Source: Aequorivita sp.
Lineage (GTDB): Bacteria; Bacteroidota; Bacteroidia; Flavobacteriales; Flavobacteriaceae
Length of the DNA: 5,968 nt
Assembly (NCBI GenBank): GCA_002733915.1
Contig: NVXN01000008.1
Span: 114,756-120,723, forward strand
Direction of reading: 5' to 3'
Shown here: positions 5,859 to 5,968 of the stretch, in pieces
Layout of the letters: each line of letters opens with the position of its first letter
Position numbering within the stretch: the stretch's first letter is position 1
Program-made: the position numbers and the translations under genes
Notes under the pieces: model-generated
Seen by the model: the letters and a program-made list of their open reading frames with translations, nothing else
Told to the model about the DNA's origin: nothing
The model's database searches: none

Positions 5859-5968
5859 TAAAGTAAAATTCCTGCTCTGTTTTTTTATTAAACTTTGGAG
5901 GATTGATACTATTAAAAAAAACATTAATCTTAAAAAATGCACAGAATTTTTCTGATTATTATATAAAA

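Larger units (their letters stand above)
5802..5968. other. Non-coding upstream region at the window edge
   Basis: This is a 167-base AT-rich stretch with no supported gene on either strand. The longest obvious start, ATG at 5937, meets a stop after nine codons. It holds the candidate gcdH promoter and the inverted repeat near its left end, and a T-run around 5880-5887 with no GC-rich hairpin before it. It may extend to a divergent gene or to the end of another minus-strand gene outside the window. Confidence 0.6.

Noticed and set aside
5937..5965. ATG with nine codons near the right edge
   Set aside because: It ends in a stop codon within the window and has no other sign of coding.

Overview
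The window looks like ordinary chromosomal DNA from a member of the Bacteroidota, most likely a Flavobacteriaceae relative. The inference rests on low GC content, start codons without clear Shine-Dalgarno sequences, signal peptides of the 'SFS|Q' style, a TAnnTTTG-type -7 element, and protein variants that I recall from flavobacteria (notably the Mrp form lacking CxxC). There is no mobile element, CRISPR array, tRNA or rRNA that I can support.

Left half (1-2244, plus strand): a tight run of iron-sulfur and redox genes. It holds the 3' part of an Mrp/ApbC/NBP35-type P-loop ATPase cut by the window edge. One base later comes a short NifU C-terminal-domain protein. After a 66-bp gap comes a thioredoxin-reductase-like ferredoxin-NADP+ reductase, then an adrenodoxin-type [2Fe-2S] ferredoxin 3 bp further on. 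The likely theme is assembly or delivery of Fe-S clusters plus an NADPH -> flavoprotein -> ferredoxin electron supply, although the window does not show which enzyme uses the ferredoxin.

Middle (2241-3846, minus strand): a lipoprotein-like SGNH/GDSL hydrolase lies downstream of a calcineurin-like metallophosphoesterase, with a 16-bp gap. The hydrolase and ferredoxin genes converge and share four bases at their stop codons, leaving no intergenic space. A good intrinsic terminator (about 3895-3930) separates this pair from the next minus-strand unit.

Right half (3948-5801, minus strand): glutaryl-CoA dehydrogenase followed, with zero spacing (TAAATG), by a secreted protein of unknown function with a C-terminal Cys/His cluster. 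The dehydrogenase keeps the residues associated with the decarboxylating enzyme, so it should turn glutaryl-CoA (from lysine or tryptophan breakdown) into crotonyl-CoA. Upstream, 5802-5968 is non-coding and carries a plausible Bacteroidota promoter inside one arm of an 8-bp inverted repeat.

I do not see a clearly new system. The points most worth a second look are the missing CxxC in Mrp, the stop-codon overlap with a hairpin over it, the secreted unknown co-transcribed with a cytoplasmic dehydrogenase, and the inverted repeat upstream of that operon.
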